Origin: Mesostigma viride
Lineage: Eukaryota; Streptophyta; Mesostigmatophyceae; Mesostigmatales; Mesostigmataceae
Assembly (NCBI GenBank): GCA_009746045.1
Contig: RPFO01001042.1
Location: forward strand, 1-64,000
Reading direction: 5' to 3'
Length of the DNA stretch: 64,000 nucleotides
Shown piece by piece: positions 30,536 through 41,870 of the stretch. The first letter of the stretch is position 1. Each line of letters begins with the position of its first letter. The notes beneath the pieces are model-generated. The model had not been told where the DNA came from. It ran no database searches and saw only the letters and a list, made by a program, of their open reading frames with translations. Position numbers and translations under genes: made by a program.

Positions 30536-30731
30536 ACGGGCTGAATCTACAGCAGGCGGGTCTCGCCCCCCCCCCCCATCCAGTTTAACGCCCTAACCGT
30601 CTGACAGGCTAGTGTGCGAGCATTAAAAGCCCGACTCATCCTATCGCGCCTACGGCCTGAGCGTACCTGCTGCCACCAGTCACGAGGTGGCAGGGGTGCT
30701 GGAAGAGGTAGTGGAAGAAGGCACCGCTCCC

Positions 30732-31835
30732 TCACTTGTTGTTGTTGGACGGGCCGCCCTGCCCCTTCTTGCCGGGACCCTGCTCCAGCTTGTGCTGCAG
30801 CTTCCCCATGCTCATCGCCGCCCGCACCGCCGGAGACGCCAGCATTGCTCCACCCTCCTGGAATGGCAGCATTGCCGACGGAGTCCCCTTCCAACCCGTC
30901 GACCCCACATCCACCAGCTGGCATGCCGTGATCAGCTTTGCCAGGTACTCGGCTGCTGCCAGCTCCAGAATTACTTCGGAGCGTGGCGTGGCCCAGTAGC
31001 CAAATTCTGTCACCATCGTGTCCAGAATTCCTGCCATCTGCAGGAGCAGCATCCTCCTCTCCCCGCTGGCTGAGCTGCCGTGCATCGTCAGCATTAACGA
31101 TGCACGGATTGACTTCCCCCCCACGCTCTCTGCGTAGTCCAGCATCCCCGGCAGCACCGCCTCCAGCATGTTGCTCACCAGGACCGGCACTGCATGCCCG
31201 CTCAGCGCCACCCCCTTCGTGCGCGCCAGCCTGCCAGCAGTCGCCGCTGCGGCTGGGCTTGCAGTTGCTGGAGTCTTTGCCTGGTCCAGCAGCTTCGACA
31301 TGGCCGATATCAGGTCGCCAATATCTCCGCCAGTGCGGGCGTTGCCCGGGCGGGATGGAAGCCCTCCCGCTGGCGTTGCATAGCCCGTCTCGGTGCCCAG
31401 CAGCCGACCTATGTTCCGGTCTAGGTCCGCCACATCCTGGTCGATCGCCCCAGGGGCGCCATCCTCCTCGCCAGCGCCCGGTCCACCATGCCCCGCCCCT
31501 CCGCTTCCACCTGCCGAAGGGGGAACACCCCCAGCTCCCACCCCACCTGCTGACACTGGTGGATCCGGCTCTGCAATAGCCTCCCCCAGTTGCGCTGCTA
31601 GCACATCGGCCAGGGCCTCCTCCCCATCCCAGTCGCTGACAAACCCCCTTTTCTCCAACACGTCCATGACGTTCTTGGCACGCCCCGGATTGAGCTTCTG
31701 GATCCGCTCTAGCCAATGCCCCTCCCCTAGGATCTTCTGGACCGCAGTTGCGGCCTCCTTTGGGGTGCATCCCTCCCTGGCTTCTTGCTTGAGCTTTGCT
31801 ATGAAATTCCGCTCTGGGGCTGTCACTGAGGTCAT
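30732..31835 (-). CDS. DIRS Gag-like ORF1
   Basis: The ORF of 367 residues starts at the ATG at 31835 (MTSVTAPERNF). It has a helical N-terminus, a Gly/Ala/Pro-rich acidic middle, then a conserved C-terminal half beginning KGVALSGHAVPV. It includes VLPGMLDYAESVGG and ends with SPAVRAAMSMGKLQHKLEQ and a Gly/Asn-rich tail. The C-terminal half is clearly homologous to the ORF1 of the second element (KGVALPSRAKSV, VLPGVLEDASDNG, TPAVKAALQTAILLDKL). No zinc knuckle is present. The frame is intact. By position it is the nucleocapsid-type protein of the element. Confidence 0.75.
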   Translation of the reverse strand: MTSVTAPERNFIAKLKQEAREGCTPKEAATAVQKILGEGHWLERIQKLNPGRAKNVMDVLEKRGFVSDWDGEEALADVLAAQLGEAIAEPDPPVSAGGVGAGGVPPSAGGSGGAGHGGPGAGEEDGAPGAIDQDVADLDRNIGRLLGTETGYATPAGGLPSRPGNARTGGDIGDLISAMSKLLDQAKTPATASPAAAATAGRLARTKGVALSGHAVPVLVSNMLEAVLPGMLDYAESVGGKSIRASLMLTMHGSSASGERRMLLLQMAGILDTMVTEFGYWATPRSEVILELAAAEYLAKLITACQLVDVGSTGWKGTPSAMLPFQEGGAMLASPAVRAAMSMGKLQHKLEQGPGKKGQGGPSNNNK

Positions 31836-32113
31836 GGTGGGTTATAATGCTTGATGTGTTATATTGCGTTTTGTTTTTTGTGATGTGGTCACTTGAGGTT
31901 CTCAGGCAAAAGAAACAACCTGCTTCCCTAGAATGGAAGCCCACCCTTTATAGCAACCACCTCTCCAGCCAACCCCTACCTGGGTGGCTGGGGTACGGGT
32001 GCCAGCACAAAAAATATTTTTTTTCTAAAATTATTTTTTCCTTTGGTGCTATACGGCGTTGCATTCTCCGCTCAGCAGGTTAGTCATAGATAAAATGAGC
32101 ATAGCTCACCAAA

Positions 32114-33835
32114 TTAACTCGCGTTAGCACATTTATAACGCAATTTTTTGCGTTATAACACTTTATTTCAATTAAACACATCTAATGAAGCAAGCATGAT
32201 ATGGGCTATCTGAGGCCAGTTATGAATTCTCTGAGATATATAAAAAAATGTAGTATATGGTCTTGGCATGTAATTCCCAGCCTGGCTATGTGAAATTCAA
32301 AGTTGAAGACACATGGGTCTCGTAAACTATGACCCCCTCACACTACAAGGGGCCGGTATGCCACATGGGTCAAGTATTGCAGGCACTGAATTTTTTGGAG
32401 TAAAAGCAATATATGTAGACCCTCGTGGCTGCATATGGGCTTGAAATAAGCAGCCCTCCTATTTTCCCCACACCCATGAAATTATAACACTATAACACTG
32501 GGTAGACAAGTGGGTGCACACAAAAGGCACCGTGGGCCCCTTGGGGGGCATAAACCCATGGAGATGCACAAACTAAGCCCAGATATGTCAAAATAAGACA
32601 GGGCAACCACCTGCAGCCAATAATACAAGCTAGCCACATGCCACGCTTAACGAGAAGAGCGGGCACTGCGGCCACCTTGTCCATGCACGTAGGTAACGTG
32701 GTACGGACACCCTACGCAAGGCATGCATTCTAGGAGGCAGCCACCAACAAACTAGTGGTGTTGAGCCTATTTCAGCCTGCCCTAGCAAGGATAAACTAGG
32801 CCTAAGCTGCTATAGCTTGCCAGGTGATGGCCAGCACACCTGGTGGCACATGCTGTCAATGGGAAGCTTTTACGAGTTCACCAGTTACGTGCTTGATGAT
32901 GCCACAGAGACCAGCCAACTGCCTCACACTCATGCAATATGTGTATGGGAAATGTATAACAAACATATATGGAGGTATTCAAACCCATACAGCCTCTAAA
33001 ACTTATCACCATCACCCTGTGGCAGGTCAACTGACTGAGGGAAGCATCTAAGAATGGTGTTTTAGAAAGGGGCCAGGCCAGGGTCAAGAAAGAGCATGAA
33101 TAGTGCAAAAAGAATGTGCTACACAAGCTAGAACGTATATATAAATGTCAAACATCGATAGGAAAACGATGCTTAAGCTTTACCAGGCATGGATGGCGTT
33201 ACCTTGGCCCAGCCGGTGGCCGCAAAATGGCGCATTTCGGCACACCAAAGCTGTGCAGCATGGTCGCTGGATTCGGCGATTTCTGGCCACCCTTGCACGT
33301 TTACGACTACTATGTATCATAAAAAGTAAAAAGAAACCGATATATCCTTTAAAATACGCCGGAAAGGTATTGCTGTCAACGTTTCTATCGTCCGGCCTGA
33401 TCGCAGTTTATTCCAGCAAGAACGCTGCCGACACCTATCAAATGGCCCATTTCTCACCCCAGTATGTTGCTGGGACGCTAACATGTGTTCCTATTAGGTT
33501 ACGATCGCGTTTCCTGGGGTCAAACAGCTGCGCCATGTCGCTAGACTACAGCAGGACTGCAGTGGGTACGCGCGATTTCGTTCGGCCATCACCTTCGTCT
33601 TCCCTAAAAAGTCCTGATTTACAGCTGGCATTGTATGATGCCACGTGGCAACCGTTGGGTACTTGGGTACGGGGATTTTTTTATGAGATCCTAGGGTTAT
33701 AAACTAAGCCTGACTGCAGTTGTTTGGCCTCTAAACTATTGGGAAATAGTTGTTTGAACTCCATGTTAACAACGCAATTTTTTGCGTTATAACCTCACAA
33801 CGCAAAAAATTGCGTTATGTAATAACGCGAGTTAA
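32114..33835. mobile_element. 1.7-kb TTAA-bounded element without ORF
   Basis: The left end TTAACTCGCGTTAGCACAT (32114) and right end, read inverted, TTAACTCGCGTTATTACAT (33835), form terminal inverted repeats. Both are followed by AACGCAATTTTTTGCGTT palindromes. The inside holds the second copy of the 772-bp repeat (32671-33446) and no credible gene. TTAA at both edges suits a non-autonomous piggyBac-type insertion. Confidence 0.65.
32671..33446 (+). repeat. 772-bp dispersed repeat, copy 2
   Basis: Nearly identical and in the same orientation as 17504-18275. Differences include an extra GAGTTC near 32874 and scattered substitutions. Both copies lie inside TTAA-bounded non-autonomous elements of different families, so this repeat is probably a mobile unit in its own right. 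Confidence 0.9.
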
Positions 33836-34349
33836 TTAATTAATAGACACGTGACTGCGTCACGTGAGCATAAGCAGGGGTGCGCAAACAAATATGTACC
33901 ACTGAAATCAGGCATTTTCGCGGGACGAAGGTGAAGACGACGGCGATGGCGGCAGGTAGATCTCGCCAGTTTTCGCGCGAATTTCAGTGGCTGTTGGGTG
34001 GCACGACCATGATGATGCGTTCTAAGGTTGATAATTAGGTTTCTACGAGTTTGTTGAGGTACTGGGGCAAAGGAAACGTAGTTTTTTCCAGTTTCTCACC
34101 CAACTTTCATGCGGAAACCCTGGAAACCGGCATACATATTATTACGTCAAGACTCGGGTCTGCTGCGGCACCATGCTTGGTATTTCCATGGTGTTTCGAC
34201 TTCTTAACACATGTTAGTTCATTCCGAACGCCCGGACTCTCGGCTAAACCGAGATTTGTGCAGACTTTTACCGGGTAGCTCCGGGCATGATGGTGCCTGC
34301 AAATAGCGTAAGGCGTGACCGCGGCTATTGCTACGGTATGCTGTATTTT
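33836..34349. other. Gene-free interval before the LINE fragment
   Basis: No coding sequence or clear repeat is seen, apart from the TTAATTAATTAA run at 33832. Confidence 0.4.
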
Positions 34350-34715
34350 GCTCGCACCAGCCAGGTAGACACCGCCCTCGGTCTGGCCGGCCCACAGCGG
34401 CTTGGCCAGCCAGGACGGCATATCCTGACCTGGCCTGGCCCTAAGGACATTCCTAAGAAGGTAGGCAAACATGTCATGACCTACCCACAGCAGTTGATGG
34501 CTGACCTAGTGGTCCCAACGCAGTTTGAAAATCGCATTCACTCCCTCTCTCTTGCTTGGACTGCTATGCAGGACAATAGGAGGTGGAAGACCATTGTCCA
34601 GGCTCATACGCCCGCCCCTGTGGGCAAGCCCCCTCCCCCGAAGCGGAAGGGGCGCTTTGCTGAGTAGTATAAGTAGGGTTTTACACCGGAGTCATGTTAT
34701 TTAATTTAATTTTTA
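34350..34715 (+). mobile_element. 5'-truncated LINE copy (3' end of ORF2 and tail)
   Basis: It encodes the last ~105 residues of the LINE ORF2 (TSQVDTALGLAGPQRLGQ ... HTPAPVGKPPPPKRK), closely matching 39719-40020. It ends in a TTTAATTTAATTTTTAA tail. This is the typical product of abortive target-primed reverse transcription and confirms the 3' tail of the full element. Confidence 0.85.
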
Positions 34716-35310
34716 ATGCTGTATTTTCATGGAAATGGCCTCTGCCACCGGCTCAATAGTGCTTGCAGGCGTAAGTATATCGTGTTTCTACCTAGTTTCT
34801 GCCAGTTTTCCACTTATTTCTACCGACCTCTGCCCAGCCTCTCTAAGACCGCCATCCTACTCGACGTTGCTTGCATGTCAGCCATAGCAGGTTGCAGTTG
34901 TGCAGTATTAAGGTGCTGTAGACGTCGTCAAGCCGTGCATATATCGTGAGGATTGGATGTTGATGGTTTATACTGCGTTGATTGTGCAAGACATGCCTTG
35001 GGTCAGTAAGCTCATCACATATTCATCCATACATTCGAAAATTTACGGTGTGCCGAGCTATGGATGCCGAGAATGCTCATAACTTTTGACTCCGGGCATG
35101 AAATTTGGTCGGGTAAATTGCACCAGACTCGCTTTTTGATGACGAACACGCTGATTTAATTTTTGGCAGCCATCGCCCAGGATTTCGAAAGTTATCGCCA
35201 GCGGCCTGCCCAGCAGATATCGCTATTTTTCTGCACGTTATGGCGGCACCACGCACGTGAGCCGTGCGCCTGCGCCCCCTGCCATCGTCTAGGTGCTATT
35301 AAACGTAGCC

Positions 35311-36482
35311 ATGGAGGCCCCCGCATCGTCTTCAGTTCTTGCTGCCGAGTCTATCGATGACAAACTTGCTGCAAACAAAATCGCCACCGACATTGCCGCC
35401 GCCAAGAAAGCCGCTAACAAGCGCACCAAGACTTCGGCAGCGACTTCGGAAGCAACTCCGATAGCGGTTGAAACCTCCTTGCCGGACTCCATTTCTTCCT
35501 CATTCTACATGCCAGGCGAACGTTTGAGCCTGGACGACATCGCTGCCCTCCTCGGCTTCAGCGACGCCGAAGTGCTCCGCGTGCTGCAGCTCCGCTACGA
35601 ACACAACGCCCCGATTCGCCACCCTCGCACTGGCCAGGTTATGCCGCTCCTTCGGATACATGTCGGGATTTGGAGTCCAAGAATTGCCGTCTTGCATGTC
35701 TTATTTCGTGCTGCTCTGAACTTGTCGAGCTGCCGGCGACACCCATCGCCAGGCCAGCCCCCGCGCCCGATACTACCGTGCCGCTGCAGGACCTCGCACA
35801 GTCTTTTACGACCGTGCAGGGCGACATTAAGGTCCTGAAGGAGACGATGCTGGAGCTGAAGAAAGCCATGGCAGCCCCTGCCAAAACTACCACGTTTGCC
35901 GATGTCACCGGCAAGCAATTGACCACCATTGTTCAACAGGCGGCCAAGTCTGCCGCTACCGCTGCGGTCACCCAGAATGCAGTGCAGCAACGCCAACGCA
36001 ATATGGTAATCAAGAACTTCAAGAAAGGCGAGGCAAATGAGACAGCACACTCACTTGCCGAAGAGCTGCGAGGCCCAGCGTTTCTGGGGAAGCTGCAGCT
36101 CCAGAACCGTGTTGCCATTGAACGTGCCATTCGGATGCCAGGCCCTCTGGGCCTGGTCGTCGTCACCATGGCCTCCATGCACGACAAACGCCTCGTGCTG
36201 GGAGCACGTCGCCTGCTCCAGCGCGGTGACTTCAGCCTCGACGAGGACTACACGCCGGCTCAACTGAAGGCGAGGAGCGCAGTGTGGAACAGCACCATCG
36301 TCCAGGCAACCAAGGAGCACGAGACCCCGGGTAAGCGCATTAAGCTGCGTCTGCTTCAGGATGGCTCCTTCGCAGCATTCTTTGGTGGGCAGAGGATTAC
36401 AGGTGTTCCGATTAACACCCCCGGAGCGGAGTCTCGTCAGGTGTCTAGCCAGAAGGGTGCTGCCTCTGTTGGTAGACAGTAG
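35311..36482 (+). pseudogene. LINE ORF1
   Basis: It starts MEAPASSSVLAAESIDD. The Ala/Lys-rich N-terminus and a LSLDDIAALLGFSDAEVLR helical module precede a frameshift near 35660-35740. The second frame holds a coiled coil (LKETMLELKKAMAAP, about 35830-35880). It then has an RNA-binding-like region with MVIKNFKKGEANETAHSLAE and GLVVVTMASMHDKRLVLGARRLL, resembling the RRM-type ORF1 of L1-like and related elements. It ends at 36482. The presumed role is a nucleic-acid chaperone binding the element RNA. Confidence 0.65.
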
Positions 36483-36556
36483 GTAGACAACCTTCCTCGT
36501 CGGCTCGCGGCTAACAGGCTTCGGAGACAGCCTCTAAACAGTCCCGTTCCACTACC

Positions 36557-39500
36557 ATGCCTCGACCTAACCGTCGGGTGAAAGCCATGGTGGTGCCGGT
36601 ATTTCGGGCCACAACCTCATCTGTCAAATGTCAGATTCGTAAAACCCAACGTTTGCTAGATTACCTACGCCTCGGCGTTGTGCAATCAGCCCCAACCCCG
36701 AATACCCAGAGCAAGCGGCAGGCTCGCATCCTACGCTTGCAGGACAAAATAAATGCGATGAAAAGCACTATTTCTACCGCTTCCCTTCCCCCCTCCGTTT
36801 CACCCCCACCTCCACCCCCGCCGCATCCACCCCCATCCTCCATCGTCGTCCTCCCCTGGTGGGCCAGCAGGCATCCTTGGCCCTTGCCACTTTTAACACC
36901 CGCACATTGCTAGATGACGACCATAGCTGCCGGACCGAGGAGCTAGTCGCATTTTGCATTGAGCATCGTGTATCTATATTAGGCGTCCAGGAACACCGCC
37001 GCACGGTGCCACTTGGCCTGGTGAGCACTGCTCGCTTGGCGGGTGGCTGGCGGTTTTACTTCGCTGGCAGCGGTACGTCTGGCCAAGGTGGTGTTGGTCT
37101 TTTGTGTTCGCCGCTGGCAGTTGCTAGCCTCAGCACGCTTAAGTTTCTAACCCCACGCCTTATGGTAGCACATTTCACCTCTGTCGAGGGGCGGTCTAAA
37201 CACCACCTCACGGTGGGGGTGGGCTACGCACCCCACAGTGGTCTACCTGATTCGGCCCGTGAGGAGTTCTTCGAATCTTTGCATGACCTTGAGAGGGTCA
37301 CTCCGGCCCGCCACTTTTTGGTTATGCTGCTCGACGCCAATGCTACGCTCCCCGTGGGCACTGCTGGCAGTCGCTTTGCGCCTGCTGACACGGAAGCTAA
37401 CGCCAACACTCCCCTTTTCTCTGCCTTTTTGCGGGATAGCGGGATGGTTGCTGTCAACTGTCAATTCCAACGTCCCTCACAGGACTTGGTCACTTTTCGT
37501 GGCCCTAACGGCCGTCAGGCCTGTCTGGACTACGTGGTGGTACGGCAGCCCAGGTGCACCTCGGTTCTGGACGCCCGAGTGTTTGACACGCCCACGGTGT
37601 GCTCTGACCACCGGTTGGTGCGCGCGACCCTTCGGCTCCGGTTCCACGTCCCCGCGCGCCGCGCCGCACTGGTCCGCCCTGACTGGTCTGCTCTACGTCC
37701 GGTCAAGGGAGATCCTGAGGACTGGACGGACGCCGAGCACGAGCGGAACTGGTGCCGACGGAGTACCTGTCGGCCCTGGACGCCCGGGCGGACGTCGACG
37801 AGCTGGACAAGGGTGCCCCCAACGCAGCCATTTTTGCGGGCTTTGCGGCCCGTGCCCCGTTGCTGGCGGCCCGGCACCTGCCGGTCATGCCCCGCCGCCG
37901 CCCCGGCCCGCTCTACCGCCAGGACCCCAAGGTCTTGGCCGCCCGGCACCGCCTCAAGCGTAACCGGGACCCGCTGCAGAAACCATTGCTCAAGGCCGCC
38001 CTTGTGGAGGCCTACGAGCACGCTCAGGACGCGGAGGCGGCCCAGTGCATCGCGGATGCCAAGGCCTGCCAGGCCCGCAACCAGGGCAAGGACATGTGGT
38101 ACCACCTCGACCGGCTCGGCGGCCGGCGGCAGCGCACCCCGGTGGAGCACACGGGGGACGGCACGGCGCCGGTAAGCCTTGACCGCTGGTTGGCCCACAA
38201 TGTTTCCTTGACCGGTGGGGCTCGCGCCCCCCCCCGCCGCTGCACCCCGAGACGGCCGCCCGCCTCGGGGTCGCCGGACCCCCGCCGCCGCCAGCGCCCC
38301 CCTCCTCGGCCGCGGACTACCAAGTCCCCGCCTTGCAGGAGGGCTGCCTTGCCACTGACGACGTCGTCCCCCCTTCACTTTGAAGGAATTGGACGGCGCC
38401 CTTGCTCGCCTGCGGTACGATGCAGCGGTCGGTGCCGACCACCTTTCTGCTGAGCTGCTGAAGACCCCTGATCTGGCGGTTAGGGATCTTCTGCTGGCGT
38501 TCTGCAACCGTGTCCTGCTCTCTGACGAGCCTCCGCCTGCTGAGTGGCAGACGGCCATCCGCGTCATGCTGTACAAGAAGGGCTCTGCTGCTGACCCCGG
38601 CAACTACCGGGGTGTCTGCCTCCAGAGCGCCGCGCTGAAGGTCTTCATGCGCATGATGCTGCACAGGCTCCGCGCCGCGCTGGACCCACACCTGGGTGAG
38701 TCTCAGATGGGTTTCCGTCGTGGTCGTAACACTGTCATGGCTGTGTTTGTCGCGCGCCGGTTGATGGAGGAGGTGCGTCGACTTCCCCCTGACAGTTTGC
38801 CGCTGGTCTTCATTTTTGTTGACTATATCAAGGCCTTTGACACGGTTCTCTGGGAGGCTCTTTGGGCCATCCTAGCTCTGGATCGGGTACCACCTGCGTT
38901 TATTGCTGCCATTCGCCGACTGTATGAGGGCTCACAGGCAGTAGTGCGGACTGCGGAGGGCACCACTCCACCATTCCCCCTTCACCACGGGGTGTGGCAA
39001 GGTTGTGTCCTGTCCCCATACCTGTTCATTATTGTCGTGGATCACGTCATGCGCCGGGCACGTGCGCGCTTTACTGCTCTTAAGGGGTTCGAGCCAGGCT
39101 TGGACATCCTTAACGTGAAAGAGCACGGCGGGGTTAGACCTGGGTACCGCCTTGCCGACCTGATTTATGCGGATGATACCACCCTCATCGAGAGCCCCGA
39201 GCACATTCAGACCTGGCTGGACTGCCTGGGCCTGGAGGCGCGGGCGGTGGGGTTGGAGATTAGTGTCAAGACTGAGGCGATGGTGATAGGGGCATCCAGT
39301 AAACCACCGCTGCCGCGCCTGCTCGACGGGACGGAGGTCCCGTTCCGCGACCGCTTCAAGCTGTTGGGGAGCTGGCTTCCTGACACCGCCGACGATGTGG
39401 ACACCCGCATCGCCCTCGCCTGGGCCAAGCTCCGTTCGCTCACACCTTACTGGCGCTCGAAGGGCCTGGACGGGCACCGCAAACGCATGCTCTTCAAGGT

Positions 39501-40026
39501 CCTCGTCCTCACGGTGCTCACGTATGGCGCCGAGGCGTGGACCCTCCCACCCAAACTGGCAGCTCGGCTCGACGGCACAGTTTACAGGATGCTCCGGCAG
39601 GTCCTTAACGTAGGTTTTTCCGAGCGTCCGTCATCAGAGTCTTTGTATCATGGCATGCCTCGTGTTTCGGACGAGATTAGGCAGCGTAGGATAGCATTTG
39701 TAGGACACCTTGCCCGCACCAGCCAGGTCGACACCACCCTTGGTCTGGCCGGCCCCCAGCGGCTTGGCCAGCCAGGGCGGCATATTCTGACCTGGCCTGG
39801 CCCCGCGGACATTCCCAAAAGGGTAGGGAAACCTGTCACCACCTACGTTCAGATGTTGCTGGACGACCTAGTGGTCCCAGCACAGTTTGAGCACCGCATC
39901 CACTCTCTCTCCCGTCTTTGGACTGCCATGCAGGACAAGACGCGGTGGAAGAAGATTGTCAAGGCGCACACGCCCGACCCTGTGGGCAAGCCCCCTCCCC
40001 CCAAGCGGCCGGAGGAGGCGTTTTGA
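36557..40026 (+). pseudogene. LINE ORF2: AP endonuclease and reverse transcriptase
   Basis: The N-terminal basic segment (36557-36870) ends in a polyproline run where the frame changes. Endonuclease (36859-37690): FNTRTLL, LGVQEHRR, GQGGVGLLCSP, MLLDANATL, CLDYVVV and the final SDHRLVRATL. A shift near 37750 and another near 38350 separate it from RT (38380-40026): YKKGSAADPGNYRGVCL, QMGFRRGRNTVMAVF, FIFVDYIKAFD (first Asp), QGCVLSPYLF and IYADDTTLIE (YxDD). After RT come YGAEAWTLPPKL and RRIAFVGHLAR. Catalytic residues of both enzymes are retained, but three frame breaks make this copy inactive as written. Confidence 0.85.
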
Positions 40027-40285
40027 TGAGTAGTGTAGTTAGGCTTTTCTAGATAGAGTTAGGATCGTTCGATCACGCGGCTTCCTCCACCCCATACATC
40101 ATCGAATATGTGCTACATGACCTCCCCACGGAGGCATGTTATAATTTAATTTAATTTAATTTAATTGTGCAAGAAGATCAGCTAGGTGCCCATAATCATG
40201 GTGTATAATCATGTGTTGTTAGCATCTTGCCACCATTTGCTAGCATGCATTCCAGCGTAATCTTTGCCTGCATGTAAGCTCATGG

Positions 40286-40430
40286 ATTAAATTAAATTAA
40301 ATTAAATTATAACATGCCTCCGTGGGGAGGTCATGTAGCACATATTTCATGATGGATGGGGTGGAGGAAGCCGCGTGATCGAACTATCCTAACTCTATCT
40401 AGAAAATCCTAACTACACTACTCATCAAAA
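40286..40430 (-). mobile_element. Second LINE 3' end, tail-to-tail with the first
   Basis: This is the reverse complement of 40021-40165 with few differences: it covers the last codons and 3' UTR and begins with the (TTAAA)n tail. The two arms form a 145-bp inverted repeat around a 120-bp spacer. It is best read as an independent severely truncated LINE insertion in the opposite orientation. Confidence 0.85.
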
Positions 40431-41074
40431 AGCTCATGGATCACTCAACCTATCCAAGCCTTGCATTACACGTGCCTCTTTCTTTCAGTATTGCACGCGT
40501 TATGGAATGACAACCCAGCACCTCCGTTCCCACGAGGCATGTGCTCAACACGTTGTGAGAGTGGATGATGCTTTGGCTATGGCTGCTTGATTCAGTCATA
40601 TTAGGTCATCCAGTCATGATGTTTGATGCTGTATGACTTATACAACACCTATTTTCAACGTTTTGATCCTCCAAGCTCACTATGGCCCCGTTTATGGGGC
40701 TCGTGGCGTTGCGTCATGTTGTGAAGGGCTCTCATTTTTCCCACTGCGTTGTACTGCGTTGTAATTGTGATGCTAATGAAAAATAGCTCCAGTGGCCCAA
40801 TGGGCCTGAGTTTTGTTTCACAGAGCCTGCATATGTTGCCCATAGCTCGTACAAGAAGCCAGATTTTTTTCATGAACCATTTGTGAATAAGCACATGACT
40901 TGTGACCTAGGGTCAAGAAATCGCGGTCATGGCCAGACCCGCCTGTATTCAAACCAGTGGATCTCTCTAATGAATTAGCATTTTGTAGGTCTGAGTATAG
41001 CTAAAAAAATCCTTTGATTTATGGGCTTTCAGGAAAGTATATACATGACCATGAAAAAAAAATTTCCTTAGGTG

Positions 41075-41133
41075 CTATACGCGTTCTAAAAAAAGCTTAC
41101 ATATCGCGTTCTAATTTAAAAAACACGGGTTAA
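41075..41133. repeat. GGGTTAA end, inverted partner of the 27676 end
   Basis: It ends AAAAAACACGGGTTAA (41118-41133), the exact inverse of TTAACCCGTGTTTTTT at 27676. It also carries two AACGCGTA/AACGCGAT-type words within 50 bp (41084 and 41104 on the other strand), mirroring the sub-terminal words of the left end. Confidence 0.7.
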
Positions 41134-41141
41134 ATATAACA

Positions 41142-41870
41142 TTAAGGGGACGGGACACCCCCGAATTTTTTGGCGCCAAAAAATTCGCGCCGGAACCGAA
41201 GGTCATAAATTTCACGTGCATGGTGCGCGCACCCCTTGCGGAAGTGGCCATGGCGACTGCGTTCAGGCGAAACTACCACACTAGGGCAGGCGAAATGCAA
41301 AAATTTTACTCGAATCTAAAAGACGATGAGTTTATGATGTTAGTTTGTGGCGGAAATCAGCTGGTTTACAATATCGCTGTTTTTTTTTTAATGCCATCGG
41401 CATGGGGAGTAATCTGAATTTTTTGGTCGCGCGGAATAAAATAGAATTCATGATAGTGGCTGTAAAATTGCGGTATTTGGGGGTGTTTTGACCGTGAAGC
41501 AGGCGTTAATATCCTTTGCATCGAATTCCAAACCGAGCTGGCGCATTTGCCAGATTTTCGGCCATTATCGGTAAGTAATTGTTCAGACCAGCTGCGCAGT
41601 GCGTGTCTGACCTGTCCATGGAAGAACGGCGGTTGTTGCGCGCCTGGGCGAGGGATTTACGAGGGCGAGGTACAGATTTGTCGCGAATGTTATCTTCTAT
41701 CAGTGCTTTCTTCTATGAGCTCATCGTTTGAGTTTTTTTGCGTTCTTTTTGGGCAGTTTCCGCCAGCTATCTCGCCGTCGCTTGCCGTTGTGTTGTCGAA
41801 TACCTAGCAGCTTTAGATTGTTTTCGTTGATGCCGTGATCAGGGCCGCTTCAGTCGCAGCCTATAGCTCT
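41142..41870 (+). repeat. Diverged dispersed repeat, copy A
   Basis: It aligns by eye with 43985-44820: TTAAGG start, a palindrome GAATTTTTTGGCGCCAAAAAATTC (41164-41187) here, GGCCATGGCGAC, AAGACGATGAGTTTAT and CATTATCGGTAAG in the same order. No shared ORF. The left end abuts the GGGTTAA end at 41133. Confidence 0.7.

Larger units (their letters stand above)
28042..31944 (-). mobile_element. DIRS-type (tyrosine recombinase) retroelement, truncated
   Basis: Minus-strand order: Gag-like ORF (31835-30732), then RT, RNase H and tyrosine recombinase. The recombinase is cut short at 28042 where the 136-bp repeat begins. No split direct repeats or inverted ends of its own are visible, unlike the related element at 57.7-64.0 kb. 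Both flanking boundaries coincide with copies of the 136-bp repeat. Confidence 0.85.
35311..40165 (+). mobile_element. APE-type non-LTR retrotransposon (LINE), near full length
   Basis: ORF1 (35311-36482) is followed by ORF2 with an apurinic-type endonuclease and RT, then a short 3' UTR and an (ATTTA)n-type tail at 40140-40165. Several frame breaks are present. The microsatellite-like tail rather than poly(A) is seen in clades such as RTE or CR1/L2; I do not assign the clade. A possible 5' UTR lies at about 35160-35310. Confidence 0.85.

Noticed and set aside
37530-38603. 357-residue minus-strand ORF across the LINE
   Set aside because: Arg/Ala/Gly-rich antisense shadow of ORF2; no motif.
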